A model generated the notes under the pieces. It searched no databases and was not told where the DNA came from. It saw only the letters and a program-made list of their open reading frames with translations. A program made the translations under genes and the position numbers. DNA of 14,292 nt from NCBI GenBank assembly GCA_030840545.1, contig JAVEEH010000129.1:1-14292 (forward strand). Reading direction: 5' to 3'. The stretch is from Frankiaceae bacterium (GTDB lineage Bacteria; Actinomycetota; Actinomycetes; JAFAQI01). This document shows, one piece after another, positions 12,650-14,292 of this stretch (the first letter of the stretch is position 1; each line of letters starts with the position of its first letter).

Positions 12650-13282
12650 ATGCGCAAGCTGATCGTCTCCGTCCTCATCCTCGTCGCCCTGCTCGCGGTG
12701 GCCGACCGGGTCGCGGTGTCGGCCGCGCAGCGTGACGTCGCCCGGCGCATCCAGGTCGACCAGCACCTGCGGAGCACGCCGAGCGTCACGATCGGCGGCT
12801 TCCCGTTCCTGACCCAGCTCGTCGCGGGTACCTACGACGACGTCACGGTCACCGTCCGCGGGTTGCACAGCGGTGCCCTCGCCGTCTCTCGCCTGACCGC
12901 GCACGCCCACGGTGTCCACGTGTCCTTCGGTGATGTGCTGGCGCAGCACATCTCCCGGGTCCCGATCGACCGCGCGACAGCTCAGGTCGTCTTGTCCTAC
13001 GCCGACCTCAACGCCTACCTCGCCGGCCAGCACCTGCGGGTCGCCCCGGGCTCCGGCGGCGCGGTCCGGCTGACCGGCACCGTCGCGGGAGTCGCGGTGT
13101 CGGCCGACGCGCAGTTGTCGGTGCGAGGGGACGCGGTCGTGCTCAGTCCGGGCTCGGGTGTCGCCGGGGTCGAGATCCCGTTGCCCGGCCTGCCGTTCCA
13201 GACCCACCTCAACTCTGTCAAAGCCACCCAAGCCGGCATCGTGGTGTCCGGGTCCGCGACCGGGCTGGTTCTGCGAGCCTGA
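12650..13282 (+). CDS. lmeA: LmeA-like DUF2993 phospholipid-binding envelope protein
   Basis: The 210-aa product has an N-terminal hydrophobic signal or anchor (RKLIVSVLILVALLAVADRV, 2-21) and then a DUF2993 domain. Markers are VTIGGFPFLTQLVAGTYDDV (46-65), VTVRGLHSGALAVSRLTAHA, a repeated beta pattern, and VEIPLPGLPFQTHLNSVKAT (174-193). DUF2993 proteins are tubular lipid-binding proteins. The mycobacterial LmeA (Rv0817c) binds phospholipids and supports lipomannan chain elongation at the membrane. It has no cysteines, so it is not a lipoprotein. The ATG at 12650 lies 5 bases after the previous stop with no Shine-Dalgarno, implying coupling. In mycobacteria lmeA flanks glnR; here two genes are inserted between them, and the gene points away from glnR. 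Confidence 0.85.
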   Translation: MRKLIVSVLILVALLAVADRVAVSAAQRDVARRIQVDQHLRSTPSVTIGGFPFLTQLVAGTYDDVTVTVRGLHSGALAVSRLTAHAHGVHVSFGDVLAQHISRVPIDRATAQVVLSYADLNAYLAGQHLRVAPGSGGAVRLTGTVAGVAVSADAQLSVRGDAVVLSPGSGVAGVEIPLPGLPFQTHLNSVKATQAGIVVSGSATGLVLRA

Positions 13283-13302
13283 ACCCCGGGCAACGCGGAT
13301 GC

Positions 13303-13839
13303 GTGGATGGTGGTGTGGTGCTTGTGAGCTCGGCTGCGGACGCGGCGTTGCGGTTGCTCTATGAGCAGCACGCCGCACCCCTGCTGACCTACGCCCTGCG
13401 CCTCACCGGCGGCGACCGCGGCCGGTCCGAAGACATCGTTCAGGAGACTCTGCTCCGTGCCTGGCGTCACCCCGAAGCGCTCGACCCGAACCGCGGACCG
13501 GTGCGGTCGTGGTTGTTCACGGTCGCGCGCAACGTCGCCGTCGACGCGCACCGAGCCCGCCGGGCCCGGCCGACCGAGGTCGGCGACGAAGCGCTCGCGG
13601 TCCTACCCGCCGTCGACGAGATCGAGCAGGCGCTCGACACGTGGCTCGTGGCCGACGCACTGGCGACGCTGTCACCGGACCATCGCGCCGTCATCGTCGA
13701 GACCTACTACCGCGGGCGGTCCGTCGCCGAAGCCGCTGCCGTCCTCGGCGTTCCGGCGGGCACGGTCAAGTCCCGGACGTTCTATGCCTTGCGAGCGTTG
13801 CGCCTCTCCCTCGAGGAGCGGGGCGTGACGTCGTCATGA
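13303..13839 (+). CDS. ECF sigma factor (SigL/SigK-like)
   Basis: This 178-aa ECF (group 4) sigma factor has region 2 at about 16-86 (LYEQHAAPLLTYALRLTGGD, SEDIVQETLLRAWRHP, VRSWLFTVARNVAVDAHRAR) and region 4 at about 117-168 (LATLSPDHRAVIVETYYRGR, then VAEAAAVLGVPAGTVKSR). It directs RNA polymerase to a small regulon and is held off by the anti-sigma factor encoded next, whose ATG overlaps its stop as ATGA (13836-13839). Sequence features resemble M. tuberculosis SigL, which controls envelope and redox genes. The start could be GTG 13303 or one of the in-frame GTGs at 13315, 13318 and 13324; none has a clear Shine-Dalgarno. It is 20 bases downstream of lmeA, so it may be read from that transcript as well as from its own promoter. 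Confidence 0.92.
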   Translation: MDGGVVLVSSAADAALRLLYEQHAAPLLTYALRLTGGDRGRSEDIVQETLLRAWRHPEALDPNRGPVRSWLFTVARNVAVDAHRARRARPTEVGDEALAVLPAVDEIEQALDTWLVADALATLSPDHRAVIVETYYRGRSVAEAAAVLGVPAGTVKSRTFYALRALRLSLEERGVTSS

Positions 13840-14292
13840 CCCTCTCGTGCTCAGACGCAACCGTCGCGCTCGGCGCCTACGTCCTCGGCTCGCTCGATCA
13901 CCACGAACGCGCGGAGGTGCAGGCGCATCTCGCCGGCTGCCCCGCCTGCCGGGACGAGCTGGCTGCGCTGGCACCCCTCCCGGGCCTGTTGTCGCGCCTC
14001 AGTCTCGAAGAAGCCGTGGCCGGTCCCGCACCCGTCGACGACGCGATGCTCGAGCGGTTGCTCACGACGGTCGACCGGGACCGCAAGGTCGCCCGGCAGC
14101 GTCGTTGGCTCGCCGCGGCGGCTGCCGTGGTGGTGCTCGCCGGCGGCACGACCGCGGGTGTTTCGGCCTGGCATGCGGCGCACGTCACGCACTGGCAGCG
14201 CATCCACGCGACCGCAGGGGCGGTGCACATGAGCGTTGACCTCGAACCCGCGTCGACCGGCACGACGTTGCAGCTGTGGCTGCACGGCGTAC
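13836..14292 (+). CDS. Zinc-type anti-sigma factor (RslA/RskA-like), truncated by window end
   Basis: The frame stays open to the window edge, giving the first 152 residues. The N-terminal cytoplasmic domain has the zinc-associated anti-sigma signature HLAGCPACRDEL (His31, Cys35, Cys38), which binds Zn and clamps region 4 of its sigma factor; Zn release on oxidation would free the sigma factor. A basic stretch (RDRKVARQRR, 81-90) precedes one transmembrane helix (about 91-110, WLAAAAAVVVLAGG). The extracytoplasmic part begins thereafter (VHMSVDLEPASTGTTLQLWL) and resembles the start of the RskA-type domain, which interacts with envelope signals. The ATG overlaps the sigma gene stop by 4 bp. 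Membrane topology plus the HxxxCxxC motif suggests control by regulated proteolysis or redox; which one cannot be told from this fragment. Confidence 0.9.
   Translation, partial: MTLSCSDATVALGAYVLGSLDHHERAEVQAHLAGCPACRDELAALAPLPGLLSRLSLEEAVAGPAPVDDAMLERLLTTVDRDRKVARQRRWLAAAAAVVVLAGGTTAGVSAWHAAHVTHWQRIHATAGAVHMSVDLEPASTGTTLQLWLHGV

Overview
The window is GC-rich, almost wall-to-wall coding DNA from an actinobacterium (Actinomycetota). The clearest lineage markers are mycothiol synthase (mshD), the orphan nitrogen regulator GlnR and an LmeA/DUF2993 envelope protein. In mycobacteria, from memory, the last two sit next to mshD (Rv0817c-Rv0818-Rv0819). GTG starts, 4-bp ATGA/GTGA gene overlaps and several apparently leaderless promoters also fit. 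No rRNA, tRNA, CRISPR array, transposase or phage gene was seen. No gene-free stretch exceeds about 100 bases.

Layout. (1) 1-99: unresolved left edge, possibly the start of a minus-strand gene. (2) 150-2562: an arsenic/organoarsenic resistance locus. A minus-strand operon runs arsR, a 100-aa protein with a Cys-Cys motif, then an ArsP-type permease carrying a C-terminal YHS metal domain; both junctions are ATGA overlaps. It is divergent from arsI/cadI (a C-As lyase-family dioxygenase), and a palindromic operator candidate lies in the 66-bp gap. (3) 2625-3542: a SnoaL-like + ABM-like + zinc-ribbon fusion protein. (4) 3589-6126: a tightly packed set of four genes: a helical protein, a CPBP membrane protease, a bitopic membrane protein with a beta-rich ectodomain, and an unknown protein. 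(5) 6162-7981: a small hypothetical protein, a MarR regulator, a DoxX-like membrane protein and an SRPBCC protein. (6) 8024-10689: mshD, a ClpC-like N-domain protein lacking ATPase modules, and glnR. (7) 10760-13282: an alpha/beta hydrolase, a MoaD/ThiS-like domain fused to a polytopic membrane domain, and an LmeA-like protein. (8) 13303-14292: an ECF sigma factor coupled to a zinc-type anti-sigma factor cut by the window end.

How the genes may work together. ArsR probably senses trivalent arsenic and controls both divergent units. ArsI would demethylate organoarsenicals, the permease would export (organo)arsenicals, and the Cys-Cys protein is a candidate metalloid carrier or chaperone. Mycothiol made by MshD supplies the low-molecular-weight thiol that actinobacteria use against metals and oxidants. 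The glnR, mshD and lmeA genes look like conserved chromosomal core, while the ars locus and the 3589-6126 cassette look accessory. The features most worth a second look are the Cys-Cys protein, the MoaD-membrane fusion with a buried Gly-Gly, the ATPase-less Clp protein, and the CPBP/ectodomain cassette.
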